Below are positions 16,580 through 26,033 of a DNA stretch of 51,188 nucleotides, piece by piece. The DNA is taken from NCBI GenBank assembly GCA_949123685.1, contig CASBHZ010000012.1, positions 1 through 51,188 on the forward strand, read 5' to 3'. Numbering within the stretch: the first letter of the stretch is position 1; each line of letters starts with the position of its first letter. The translations under genes and the position numbers were made by a program. Under the pieces are notes generated by a model. The model was given only the letters and a program-made list of their open reading frames with translations. It searched no databases and was not told the origin of the DNA. The stretch is from an uncultured Bacteroidales bacterium. Lineage in GTDB: Bacteria; Bacteroidota; Bacteroidia; Bacteroidales; Muribaculaceae.

Positions 16580-18562
16580 ATGAGATTACTTGCAATAATT
16601 GGGTTTTGTGCCTTGAATCTCGGTTTATTTGCACAGAATTTTTCAAATTCTCTTGATCACACCGCTCAGTTGGGCGGTGTGTCAAGTTTTAGGAATGCGC
16701 CTGCCGAGATTGTACTGCCGAGGATTTATACCGACAACATGGTGCTCCAGCATAATTCAACAGTGACAATTCCCGGAACCGCAGCTCCCGGAGCAAAGGT
16801 TACGCTTAAGGCAGATTGGTTAGCAGATCCAGTATCTGTAAGAGCAGATGGTGATGGTAATTTTTCTCTTAAACTTAACACATCTGATTATGGCGGTCCA
16901 TATACCATAGTTTTGGATGACGGTTATAGTGAAAAGGTATTGCAGAACATACTTATCGGAGAAGTATGGCTTTGTTCCGGACAGTCGAATATGGAGTTTC
17001 CAATACGTGGAAGCTGGGGGCGCGTCATGGATGCCGATGAAGTGGTAGCTACCATGCAACGTCCGGCATTGCGGTTGCTTCAGATAAAGAATACGACCTC
17101 GCTTTCTCCCCTTGATGACGCAATGGTGGAATATGGTTGGGTGGAGTCTTCTCCTGCAGCCGAATCTTTTTCTGCAATCGGTTATCTTTATGGTAGGATG
17201 CTCCAGGATTCCCTCAATGTGTCGGTAGGGGTAATCGATGCTACGTGGGGAGGCACAACAGTTGAGGCGTGGACTCCCCGAGAGTCGCTCAATGGAGTGC
17301 CGGGATTCGAATATTATTACGAATTGTTAGGAGGCAAGGATAGGGATATTGCATTGTCTGAGACTGCAATAAAGCAGACTTATGCCGGCAGCAATGGGAA
17401 TGAAAGATTGGCGTACCCGTTTGATAGGGCTAAGATGCAAAAAGGGAAGGCGTGGGGAAGGATGACTGTGCCATCTTTGTGGGAAGAGAATGTGTTGCCC
17501 GAATTTGACGGGATGGTGGCTATGCAGTTTGAACTTGTCCTCCCGCAGGAAGCGGCGGGTAAAAATTTGCTCTTATGTCTTGGGGCGGTTGATGATATGG
17601 ACAAGACATATTTCAACGGGATACCGGTTGGAAGCAACCATATTCATGACCTCACACGGGAATATAAAGTGGATGGAAGTCTGGTAAAAGCCGGGCGTAA
17701 TGTCATTACCGTGGAAGTGGTAGACAATGGCGGAGGCGGTGGAATCTGGAAGTCTTCGTATGCTATGGTTGACGGAAAGAAATACAGCCTTGACGGAGAA
17801 TGGAATTATGCGGTATTGGCAGATTTTTCCAAAACGGGAATGACGTATATGTTGCCGGATTCAAATAATCATCCGACAGTGTTGTATAATGCCATGATAA
17901 ATCCATTGACTACATTGCCGCTCGCCGGAGTCATCTGGTATCAGGGTTGTCAGAATGTCGGACGAGCCGCTCAATATGAAATATGTTTCAAGAATATGAT
18001 CAAGGGTTGGCGGAAAGCTTTTGATGCGCCGGATATGCCGTTTTATTTTGTGCAGTTGGCAGGATTTATGCAGCCGATTGTTGTGCAACCGGATTCGCAA
18101 TGGGCGCAACTCAGGCATGCTCAGTCTAAGGCTCTGGAATTGCCTAACACCGGTATGGTGACAGCCGTGGATTTAGGCAATCCGGTTGATATCCATCCGA
18201 CTAACAAGCAGGAGGTGGCACGAAGATTGGGAATCCTTGCCCTTGACAAGAGCTATGACAGGAGACAGGAATGCGAAGCTCCGGTTTGTACATCTGTTGA
18301 CAACGACGGAAGAGATATAACGCTGACTTTTAGTGAGCCGGTCAAGGCTTTGGGTGGAGTTGCCACAGGTTTTATCATCGGTGACAAAGATGGCAGATGG
18401 GCATCAGCCAATGCCAAAGTAATAGATGACAAAACTATCCGCCTTTCATCTCTTCTTATAGGCAAGCCAACTGCAGTTCGTTATAACTGGGCTGACTACC
18501 CCGGAGGCAATCTCTATGGATCCAACAATCTGCCGGTATTGCCGTTTGCAACCGATAAATAA
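16580..18562 (+). CDS. SASA-family carbohydrate acetylesterase (sialate O-acetylesterase type)
   Basis: A 660-residue secreted SGNH hydrolase with signal peptide (MRLLAIIGFCALNLGLFAQ). After an N-terminal beta domain it shows the catalytic block LCSGQSNMEF (Ser136), then GTTVEAW, VIWYQGCQN and, toward the C-terminus, DLGNPVDIHPTNKQEVARRL carrying the Asp/His pair. A beta-galactosidase-type jelly-roll insertion (about residues 270-410, LGAVDDMDKTYFNGIPVGSN) interrupts the SGNH domain, as in many Bacteroidetes members. It should remove O-acetyl groups from glycan. In this locus the substrate is more likely a plant or microbial acetylated polysaccharide than sialic acid, because no sialidase or sialate catabolic gene is present. 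Confidence 0.85.
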   Translation: MRLLAIIGFCALNLGLFAQNFSNSLDHTAQLGGVSSFRNAPAEIVLPRIYTDNMVLQHNSTVTIPGTAAPGAKVTLKADWLADPVSVRADGDGNFSLKLNTSDYGGPYTIVLDDGYSEKVLQNILIGEVWLCSGQSNMEFPIRGSWGRVMDADEVVATMQRPALRLLQIKNTTSLSPLDDAMVEYGWVESSPAAESFSAIGYLYGRMLQDSLNVSVGVIDATWGGTTVEAWTPRESLNGVPGFEYYYELLGGKDRDIALSETAIKQTYAGSNGNERLAYPFDRAKMQKGKAWGRMTVPSLWEENVLPEFDGMVAMQFELVLPQEAAGKNLLLCLGAVDDMDKTYFNGIPVGSNHIHDLTREYKVDGSLVKAGRNVITVEVVDNGGGGGIWKSSYAMVDGKKYSLDGEWNYAVLADFSKTGMTYMLPDSNNHPTVLYNAMINPLTTLPLAGVIWYQGCQNVGRAAQYEICFKNMIKGWRKAFDAPDMPFYFVQLAGFMQPIVVQPDSQWAQLRHAQSKALELPNTGMVTAVDLGNPVDIHPTNKQEVARRLGILALDKSYDRRQECEAPVCTSVDNDGRDITLTFSEPVKALGGVATGFIIGDKDGRWASANAKVIDDKTIRLSSLLIGKPTAVRYNWADYPGGNLYGSNNLPVLPFATDK

Positions 18563-18589
18563 TCATAATAATTTTCAGAACGTGCTATC

Positions 18590-21500
18590 ATGATATCAAA
18601 AATCAGAACAGCAGCCGTTATCCTTTGCGTCTGCTGGCTTTCCGTGGCATATGCCGCCAAGACCCAGGTAAAGTCTCCCGACGGACTTCTCTCCGTGGAA
18701 TTCAGCCTTGACAGGCAAGGTCTCCCCGGATATTCGGTCTCCTACCGAGACCGGGAGGTCATCCGTCCCTCCCGCATGGGGTTCACGCTTTCCGACGGCA
18801 CCTCGCTCGCCGACGGCTTCGGCATGGGGAAGGTGAGCTACCAGAAATGTGACAGTCTGTGGGCGCCAGTGTGGGGCGAGAACGACTCCATACGGGAGAA
18901 CTACAACGGCATGACCATCCCCCTTTCGAAAGGGAAGACCCGCATGGACATAGAGTTCAGGGTCTTTAACGAAGGCATGGGATTCCGTTATGTCATCCGG
19001 GAGCATCCCCGTCAGGTCCTGACGGTTCAGGAAGAGGCGACAACATTCGCCATGACCGGCGACCACACCGCATGGTGGATTCCCGAAGACTACGACTCCC
19101 AGGAATACGAATACACCGAAAGCCGTCTTGGCGCGGTCACCGCCCCCGGCGTGCAGACCTCGCTGATGATGAAGACGGACGACGGCATCTACCTCAACCT
19201 GCACGAGGCATCCCTGGTCGACTTCCCCGCGATGCACCTCCGGCTCGACAAAGGGTCCCAGACCTTCCGGTCGCACCTGACCCCGCGTCCCGACGGAACG
19301 GCGGCGGAGGTCAGCCTGCCCTTCCGCACGCCCTGGCGCACCGTAACTGTCAGCGACAAGGCAACCGGCATCCTCTCCTCCAACCTCATCCTCAACCTCA
19401 ACGAACCCTGCAAAATCGCCGATACCTCCTGGATCCGCCCCGTGAAGTACATGGGGGTATGGTGGGAGATGATCACCGGCAAGAGCAAGTGGAGCTACAC
19501 CGATGCCACCGACTTCGACCTCTCCACGTTCGACTACTCGACCGCCCGACCCCACGGCAGGCACGGCGCGAACAACGAAAACGTGAGGAGGTACATAGAC
19601 TTCGCCTCCCGTCACGGCTTCGACCAGCTTCTGGTGGAAGGATGGAACACCGGGTGGGAGGACTGGTACGGCAAGGAGAAGGACTACGTGTTCGACTTCG
19701 TGACCCCCTATCCCGATTTCGACATCAGGGCGCTCAACGACTACGCCCGTGAGAAAGGGATAAGGCTCATGATGCACCACGAGACCTCCGGGTCTGTCGG
19801 CAACTACGAGCGTCACCTCGACGCCGCCTACGACCTGATGAACAGGTACGGCTACAACACCGTCAAGAGCGGATACGTCGGCAGGATCCTTCCCAAAGGA
19901 GAATACCACTACAGCCAGAATATTGTGAACCACTATCTGAATGCGGTGAAGAAGGCAGCCGACAGGCGGATCATGGTCAACGCCCACGAGGCTGTGCGCC
20001 CGACGGGACTCTGCCGCACGTGGCCCAACCTGATGGCGAACGAGAGCGCGATGGGGCAGGAATACGCCGAGATGAGCCCTCGGCACGTCACGATCCTTCC
20101 CTTCACACGCCTTCAGGGGGGACCGATGGACTTCACCCCGGGCATATTCCGCATGGACATCACCTCATTCGCCCCCGGCTACCAGGGGAAGCGGAAACGC
20201 GCCACGATACCGAACCAGCTTGCTCTCTACCTGACGATGTACTCCCCGGTGCAGATGGCAGGGGACCTTCCGGAGCACTACGAGCGTCACATGGATGCCT
20301 TCCGGTTCATAAAGGATGTCCCGGTTGACTGGAGCAGGAGCGTCTATCTTGACGCAGAGCCGGGCGATTACCTTGTTGTCGCCCGCCGGGACAGGAACAG
20401 TCCCGACTGGTATGTGGGGGGAGTCACGAACGAGGACGCGCGCGACTATACGCTGAGGTTCGGTTTCCTTCCGGCAGGAGAGGAATACGAATGCACCGTC
20501 TACAGCGACGCCTCCGACGGCGACGGGTTCACGAATCCCGAGAAATACGAGATATACAGGATGCGTGTGACCTCGGTCTCGGAGCTTCCCCTTCGCATGG
20601 CAAGAGCCGGAGGGTTCGCAATAAGGCTGCAGCGAATATTAACCCCGGTATATATGGACAAGACCAAACCGATTGAAGAGCGTGTAGAGGATGCCCTTTC
20701 CCGCATGACCCTCGAAGAGAAGGTTGCGCTTTGCCACGCGCAGGGCAAATTCTCCTCCCCCGGTGTGCGTCGTCTCGGAATCCCCGAAATCTGGATGAGT
20801 GACGGTCCCCACGGAGTACGCGCCGAGATCAACTGGAACGACTGGGGGCATGCCAACTGGACCAACGACTCCATCACAGCTTTCCCGGCTCTTACCGCGC
20901 TTGCGGCGACATGGAATCCGGAGATGTCGGCTCTCTACGGGAAGAATGTCGGCGAGGAGGCGAGATACAGGGAAAAGGATGTGCTTCTTGGACCCGGAGT
21001 AAACATCTACCGCACCCCTCTGAACGGACGCAACTTCGAATACATGGGTGAGGATCCATATCTCGCGGGAGAAATGGTGGTGCCCTACATACAGGAACTG
21101 CAGAAGAACGGGGTCGCGGCATGCGTGAAGCACTTCGCTCTGAACAACCAGGAGAAGTGGCGCGGCAACATCAACGTAAAGGTATCCGACCGCGCCCTTT
21201 ACGAGATCTATCTTCCAGCGTTCAAGCGCGCTGTGCAGGATGGGAAGGCATGGAGCATCATGGGGGCATACAATAAAATATGGGATGAGCATTGCTGCCA
21301 CAATTCCCGTCTGCTCAACGACATCCTTCGCGGCGAATGGGGATTTGATGGCGTTGTGGTCACCGATTGGGGCGGTGCGCACGACACGAAGCAGGCAGCC
21401 CTCAACGGACTTGACATAGAGATGGGGTCGTTCACGAACGGATTGACATCGGAATCCGATTTCGGCTATAATGACTACTATCTCGCAGACCCTTATCTGA

Positions 21501-22780
21501 ATATGATAAAAAGCGGGGAAGTCCCGGAATATACCGTAAACGACAAGGCACGTAATATTCTGCGCCTTATTTTTCGCACCTCGATGAATACCGACAAGCC
21601 GTTTGGTTCAGTCGCCACTTCGGAGCATTACGATGCTGCAAAACGGATCGGAGACGAGTCTATTATACTCCTTAAGAATAACGGCATTCTTCCGCTTTCT
21701 ACTGCTAAATATAAGAATATTCTTGTGGTAGGAGAGAATGCGGTGCGTAAACTTACCCAAGGTGGAGGTTCGTCTGAGCTTAAAGTAAAGGACTTGTTCA
21801 CTCCGCTTGATGCATTACGCCATGTTTACGGAGATGGAGTGAAATTTGCTGAAGGTTACCGTACGGGTCGCGCTATGTTTGAAGCAGAAGATATATTACC
21901 GGATACCATACTTGATTCACTGCGCAACGAAGCGGTTGCAATGGCGAAGGATGCCGATGTTGTCATCTATATTGGAGGATTGAACAAAAATGCCTTTCAG
22001 GATTGTGAGTCGACCGACCGCCGCGAATATAATCTCCCCTGGAATCAGGACAAGCTTATAGAGGAACTCGTTGCAGTGAATCCCAATCTTATTGTAGCCA
22101 ATATATCCGGTAATGCCTATGCTATGCCGTGGATTGATAAGGTGCCGGCTGCACTGCAGAGCTGGTATCTTGGCACGATGATTGGTCCATCGATGGCAGA
22201 TGTGATCTCCGGCAAGGTCAATCCCAGCGGCAAGCTGCCGTTCTCGTTCCCGAAAAGACTTGAAGACAACGGAGCGCATCATTTCGGAGAGATTTCCTAT
22301 CCCGAGGTGGAGGAGAAAAATCCACAGGAGGAATATCTTGAAGATATTTTTGTAGGCTACCGCTGGCATGACGCCAAAAAGATTCCGGCGTTGTTCCCCT
22401 TCGGGTATGGATTGAGCTATACGACATTCAAGTATGGGAAGGCATCTCTATCCTCGAAAGAGATCTCAGCCGATGGTTTCATCACAGTGACGATACCAGT
22501 GACAAATACCGGCAGTGAAGAGGGGAAGGAGACTGTGCAGCTCTACATCCAGGATGAGAAATCTTCGCTTCCCCGTCCTGTCAAGGAACTGAAAGGGTTC
22601 AGGAAAATAAATCTCGCACCGGGTGAAATAAAAGACGTGACTTTCACGATAACTCTGGAAGATCTCAAGTTTTTCGATGATTCTCGACATGAATGGGTTG
22701 CCGAACCCGGTAAGTTCAAGGTACTGATCGGTTCCTCATCAACCGATATCCGCTCAACCACTCAATTCTCATACAAATAA
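18590..22780 (+). CDS. GH97-GH3 fusion glycosidase
   Basis: A 1396-residue two-enzyme protein. Residues 1-22 are a signal peptide. Residues about 24-681 form a complete GH97 of the SusB type, with the three catalytic glutamates of inverting alpha-glucosidases in place: Glu398 in HHETSGS, Glu467 in NAHEAVRPTG and Glu485 in ANESAMGQEY. A linker of about ten residues leads at about residue 689 into a complete GH3, with MSDGPHGVR, KHFALNNQE, the nucleophile Asp926 in VVVTDWGGAHD, the second alpha/beta domain and a C-terminal Fn3-like domain. No stop or frameshift separates them. The 5' part is markedly GC-rich (60-base rows of 62-67% at 18781, 19201, 20701 and 21361) and falls to 30-48% after about 21540. 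The GH3 activity is beta-glucosidase or related. Confidence 0.9.
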   Translation: MISKIRTAAVILCVCWLSVAYAAKTQVKSPDGLLSVEFSLDRQGLPGYSVSYRDREVIRPSRMGFTLSDGTSLADGFGMGKVSYQKCDSLWAPVWGENDSIRENYNGMTIPLSKGKTRMDIEFRVFNEGMGFRYVIREHPRQVLTVQEEATTFAMTGDHTAWWIPEDYDSQEYEYTESRLGAVTAPGVQTSLMMKTDDGIYLNLHEASLVDFPAMHLRLDKGSQTFRSHLTPRPDGTAAEVSLPFRTPWRTVTVSDKATGILSSNLILNLNEPCKIADTSWIRPVKYMGVWWEMITGKSKWSYTDATDFDLSTFDYSTARPHGRHGANNENVRRYIDFASRHGFDQLLVEGWNTGWEDWYGKEKDYVFDFVTPYPDFDIRALNDYAREKGIRLMMHHETSGSVGNYERHLDAAYDLMNRYGYNTVKSGYVGRILPKGEYHYSQNIVNHYLNAVKKAADRRIMVNAHEAVRPTGLCRTWPNLMANESAMGQEYAEMSPRHVTILPFTRLQGGPMDFTPGIFRMDITSFAPGYQGKRKRATIPNQLALYLTMYSPVQMAGDLPEHYERHMDAFRFIKDVPVDWSRSVYLDAEPGDYLVVARRDRNSPDWYVGGVTNEDARDYTLRFGFLPAGEEYECTVYSDASDGDGFTNPEKYEIYRMRVTSVSELPLRMARAGGFAIRLQRILTPVYMDKTKPIEERVEDALSRMTLEEKVALCHAQGKFSSPGVRRLGIPEIWMSDGPHGVRAEINWNDWGHANWTNDSITAFPALTALAATWNPEMSALYGKNVGEEARYREKDVLLGPGVNIYRTPLNGRNFEYMGEDPYLAGEMVVPYIQELQKNGVAACVKHFALNNQEKWRGNINVKVSDRALYEIYLPAFKRAVQDGKAWSIMGAYNKIWDEHCCHNSRLLNDILRGEWGFDGVVVTDWGGAHDTKQAALNGLDIEMGSFTNGLTSESDFGYNDYYLADPYLNMIKSGEVPEYTVNDKARNILRLIFRTSMNTDKPFGSVATSEHYDAAKRIGDESIILLKNNGILPLSTAKYKNILVVGENAVRKLTQGGGSSELKVKDLFTPLDALRHVYGDGVKFAEGYRTGRAMFEAEDILPDTILDSLRNEAVAMAKDADVVIYIGGLNKNAFQDCESTDRREYNLPWNQDKLIEELVAVNPNLIVANISGNAYAMPWIDKVPAALQSWYLGTMIGPSMADVISGKVNPSGKLPFSFPKRLEDNGAHHFGEISYPEVEEKNPQEEYLEDIFVGYRWHDAKKIPALFPFGYGLSYTTFKYGKASLSSKEISADGFITVTIPVTNTGSEEGKETVQLYIQDEKSSLPRPVKELKGFRKINLAPGEIKDVTFTITLEDLKFFDDSRHEWVAEPGKFKVLIGSSSTDIRSTTQFSYK

Positions 22781-22820
22781 GACGGGATCTTGACATAGTG
22801 CTGTAGGAACCGGCAAAAGC

Positions 22821-22890
22821 CAACGTATAAAACGCTAAGCGAGAGAGGATGGAATGAACCATCCTCTCTCGCTTAGCGTTTTATACGTTG
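22821..22890 (+). terminator. Perfect 32-bp stem hairpin abutting the next start codon
   Basis: The left arm 22821-22852 and right arm 22859-22890 are exact reverse complements with a 6-base loop (aatgaa). The stem has an internal AAAACGC..GCGTTTT flank like a bidirectional terminator, so it probably ends the polysaccharide-locus transcript. The right arm ends at the base before the ATG of the GH24 gene, so any read-through message would have its ribosome site locked in the stem. Confidence 0.85.
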
Positions 22891-23496
22891 ATGAAAAAGT
22901 TATCGATATTAATGATGTTGGCGATTGTCGGCATGACATTGTGCGGTATATTTACTCCACCACGCGTTGTCGAAGAGATAGCAATGATGGCAAAAGCATC
23001 GTCAACAGCTCCTGAGCCTGAGGTCTCTCCCTTTGAGCAGGCTGTGGAGATCATTAAGAAGTATGAAGGCTTGCATAGTCCTAAGCATTGGCCGTTGGTA
23101 GGCTATGGACATAAGGTGCTCCCGGGAGAGAAATTTAACCGCAACCGTGCACTTTCGCAAACAGAGGCTGAGGCGATTTTAAGAAAAGATTTGTTGAAGA
23201 ATTGTGCCGTATTCCGTGAATTTGGTGCTGATTCATTGTTGCTCGGAGTCTTGGCGTATAATATAGGTTCCGGGGCTACATTGCGTTCTTCCGTTGTTAA
23301 GAAGCTGCGTGCGGGGAACCGTGACATTGAGGCAAATTATTTGGCACATTGCAGATATCGTGGCAAGGTTCATAGCCAGATAAAACGACGCAGGGCGGAA
23401 GAGTTTGCATCGCTATATGTGACTGACACCGTTCAGAAAATTCCGGATCCCGGACTTTCGCTTTCTGTGCCTCAACTGACACTTGATCAGCGATAA
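22891..23496 (+). CDS. GH24 lysozyme-like muramidase
   Basis: A 201-residue protein starting at the ATG at 22891 (the TTG just before it lies within the hairpin arm). The N-terminus is a hydrophobic signal with a possible lipobox Cys at 19 (GMTLCG). The catalytic domain spans about residues 48-180, with the T4-lysozyme-type Glu in IIKKYEGLHSP, WPLVGYGHKVLPGE and the LGVLAYNIGSGATLRSS helix pair. It should cleave murein glycan strands from the periplasm. It has no phage genes around it and belongs to the chromosomal secreted lysozymes of Bacteroidetes. No leader is available outside the hairpin, so how it is transcribed is unclear. Confidence 0.85.
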   Translation: MKKLSILMMLAIVGMTLCGIFTPPRVVEEIAMMAKASSTAPEPEVSPFEQAVEIIKKYEGLHSPKHWPLVGYGHKVLPGEKFNRNRALSQTEAEAILRKDLLKNCAVFREFGADSLLLGVLAYNIGSGATLRSSVVKKLRAGNRDIEANYLAHCRYRGKVHSQIKRRRAEEFASLYVTDTVQKIPDPGLSLSVPQLTLDQR

Positions 23497-23557
23497 GTCT
23501 CATGCAATAATTAGCATTAGTTTTTGTTACTTTCTTAAAAAGAAATAAATGACATAA

Positions 23558-24379
23558 ATGGTTAACTCATTTTTATATATAATTGCCCTTTTGCCGCTTT
23601 TGTTACCTCTGTCGGCATGTAGTGGGGCTGAATCCTCAAAAAAGGATATCAGCAGGATAGAGGATTGTGACTCAATTCCGGATGGAATAAAACGTCTTGT
23701 CAAGGCTGTGGCGGAGGATGATAGCACCGGGTTTTCGGCACTTGTGAGTTATCCGTTGTCAAGACCTTATCCGTTGCGGGATATAGAGACCGCAGAGCAG
23801 ATGATGGCTTATTATCCCGTTCTTGTTGATGATTCATTGAAGAAAGTGATAACGGAGTCTTGTCCTGCTGATTGGGAAGAATACGGATGGAGGGGTTGGA
23901 GTTTGAAAGGTGGTGATTATGTATGGGTTGATAGCGAGCTGTATGATGTCAGTTACCTTTCTGCCCGGGAGCGTGAAATGCTCGACAGCTTGACGGAAAA
24001 AGATATGGGCAGTGTAGATTCGGGATTCAGGCAAGGATGGGCACCGGCAATGTGTCTTCAAGGTATTGAGAATGGTGAAGTATATAGGGTTGATTCAAGT
24101 CGTGACGAAAATGGTATGCCACATTACCGGATGCTTGTGTATCATAGCGGGGCAGACCTGCATGGCAAGCCTTCGTTGATAATGACCGGGCATAAGGAGA
24201 CTGAGGGAACTGCACGCACGGCGGTATATTTTTTTACATCCGATACCGGCGTTCATGCCATATATATCGCCGACATACCGGATGGTTCTGTTCCTGAAAT
24301 TGAGTTTACAGATGCAGACCATGCTACGGATTCCGTTGTGCCCGTGGCGCGGGCTTACTGGCTTGATCTTGTCCGATAG
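23558..24379 (+). CDS. Uncharacterised lipoprotein
   Basis: A 273-residue protein with a clear lipobox (LLPLSAC, Cys21), so an envelope lipoprotein. I do not recognise a family with confidence. The mature part has two blocks: an acidic N-terminal region with DGIKRLVKAVAEDD and SYPLSRPYPLRDIETAEQM, resembling small NTF2/SH3-type bacterial stress lipoproteins, and a C-terminal beta-rich region with YRMLVYHSGADLHGKPSLI and RTAVYFFTSDTGVHAIYIAD. The gene stands alone between the GH24 gene and the convergent broken membrane-protein gene, with a three-base gap between their 3' ends. No terminator is visible between them. Confidence 0.7.
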   Translation: MVNSFLYIIALLPLLLPLSACSGAESSKKDISRIEDCDSIPDGIKRLVKAVAEDDSTGFSALVSYPLSRPYPLRDIETAEQMMAYYPVLVDDSLKKVITESCPADWEEYGWRGWSLKGGDYVWVDSELYDVSYLSAREREMLDSLTEKDMGSVDSGFRQGWAPAMCLQGIENGEVYRVDSSRDENGMPHYRMLVYHSGADLHGKPSLIMTGHKETEGTARTAVYFFTSDTGVHAIYIADIPDGSVPEIEFTDADHATDSVVPVARAYWLDLVR

Positions 24380-24382
24380 CGG

Positions 24383-25978
24383 TTAATAAAGTTGTGCATC
24401 TGTTATCTTGATTGATGGATCCAATGTTTGGGACATTGTTTTGACATATGTCCAAGGGTCTCCGTTCTTGTCCGTAAATTCATAATGGAATATTCGTGAT
24501 ATGATCTTGCCGTTGCCGGGTGTATAGATCCGTGCCATCATGTTTATGTCCGGTTTATTACCTTTGAGTATCAATATGTTTTTATAGATGTATAGCGAAT
24601 CGTCATGTTTGCATTTAATCATGTCCGGGCTTGTGGGATCGAAATTTTCGAGTGCCTTAGGTATGATTTTAACCTCGCTCAATCCATGTTCCAGACCGTA
24701 CGGAGTGTTCAATACTTTGTATGAAGGCTTGAAAAAATCTATTCCTAATTTTCTTGGTGTCTGATCATAATACACTACTCCTCCATTGATGCCTTTATAT
24801 CTGTCGTATAGTGACTTGACATCGTCAAACTCCTTGGTCAATCTTTTCTGCATGACTATGGATGCCGACATGTTTATAAAAGAAATCACCAACGCGGCTG
24901 ATACTGTAATTGTCCGCAATAAATCCTTGTCAAGTTTTCTGGGGATCTTGAACAGTCGGCATATGTCCATTATTCCGAGTGCGGATATGATCTGGACAAA
25001 ACAGCCTACCCGCGGACCCGTATAATACTTGATATATATGACGGAACTGACAGCACCATATATCAGTATGGATATATAGACGGCAAGTTTTCGGTTTTTA
25101 TCTGTTTTCAATCTTCTCCTTAACCTTGAGTTCGAGATAATGATCACGAACATCAGCAGGTAAACGTAGAATAGGCACATGAAAGCGAATCCGAGTATTG
25201 TTTCCCATAAAACCGGTTTGAATATCACCGAGTGCCTTGACTCTGTAGAGTTCCAGAATGCCGGCATAACCAATATCATTGAAATACCGCATATCATGCC
25301 TGCGATCATTAAAAGCCTGGTCTTATTGGGTTTTATACGGCGTATTATGAAATATGCCGATAATGATATGATAAGCGGTACGGAGAAACCTTCATGCCAC
25401 CATCCGAGCATAAACGACAGGATAAATAACGAAATTCCGGTCGACACATGATATTGTCTTATACTTTCCGCTTTTATGAACCAGTAAAAAAATATTATGG
25501 CGAGTGCCCATGTCCAGACGTAATTTATGGAAAATATTATTCCGAACATGAAATCAAACCAGGGGAAAATGAATGTTACTGTGACTATCCAAAATGCGGA
25601 AGCATAAGAAATGAACCTTGACTTGGTTAGTATCGGTCCGCCGATATATATTATCCAGACGGCGAACGATGTTATCGCAGCATATATCCACTTGGGGAAT
25701 AGGGCTAAAAACGGAGCGGCTGCCATATTGCATAGCCTTCCGGTGTCATATTGCCAGTGTTCCCAACAGTTTGCCACAGTAGAGATGAAATATTCCCAGC
25801 TGCCCTTTGTTCCGACAGAATTTTCAAGATACTATATGTCGTCTACCGAACAAGGTGTCAGGAAAAACATTATTCCATACATCGCAGACAATAATCCTGT
25901 AAGGACTAAATACAAAACGGATTGTTGTTCGTGAAATAATCTGTAAACGGGATTGAACTGACAATTATGGAAGGTCAT
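24383..25978 (-). pseudogene. Multi-spanning membrane protein (DUF6056/GtrII-like) with in-frame amber stop
   Basis: The longest open frame (464 residues) begins at GTG 25777. The coding signal continues in the same frame up to an ATG at 25976-25978, interrupted only by TAG at 25832-25834. The 48 upstream codons (MTFHNCQFNPVYRL.., then a membrane helix VLYLVLTGLLSAMYGIMFFL and PCSVDDI) run into the stop, and YLENSVGTKGSWEYF follows. DDI-stop-Y matches the acidic DDxxY-type first loop of GT-C-like membrane glycosyltransferases, and a TGG to TAG change (Trp) would explain it. Later marks are NYVWTWALAI and WWHEGFSVPLI, with about ten membrane segments. The family name is moderately sure; the stop is seen directly. 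A sequencing error is the alternative. Confidence 0.7.
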
Positions 25979-26033
25979 TGGCAAAGATTTATGATAAAAA
26001 ATGTCCGGAAAATTGAAAAATGAGTTAAAGATG

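Noticed and set aside
16580..18562. Evidence for sialic acid catabolism from the sialate-esterase label
   Set aside because: SASA enzymes act on many acetylated glycans, and no sialidase, lyase or epimerase gene is nearby.
18596..20086. A 496-residue open frame on the minus strand opposite GH97
   Set aside because: It is a by-product of GC-rich third positions in the GH97 codons; the translation is low in complexity, rich in Val/Gly/His, and matches no family.
22891..23496. GH24 lysozyme as a prophage marker
   Set aside because: It has its own export signal and no holin, capsid or integrase genes surround it.
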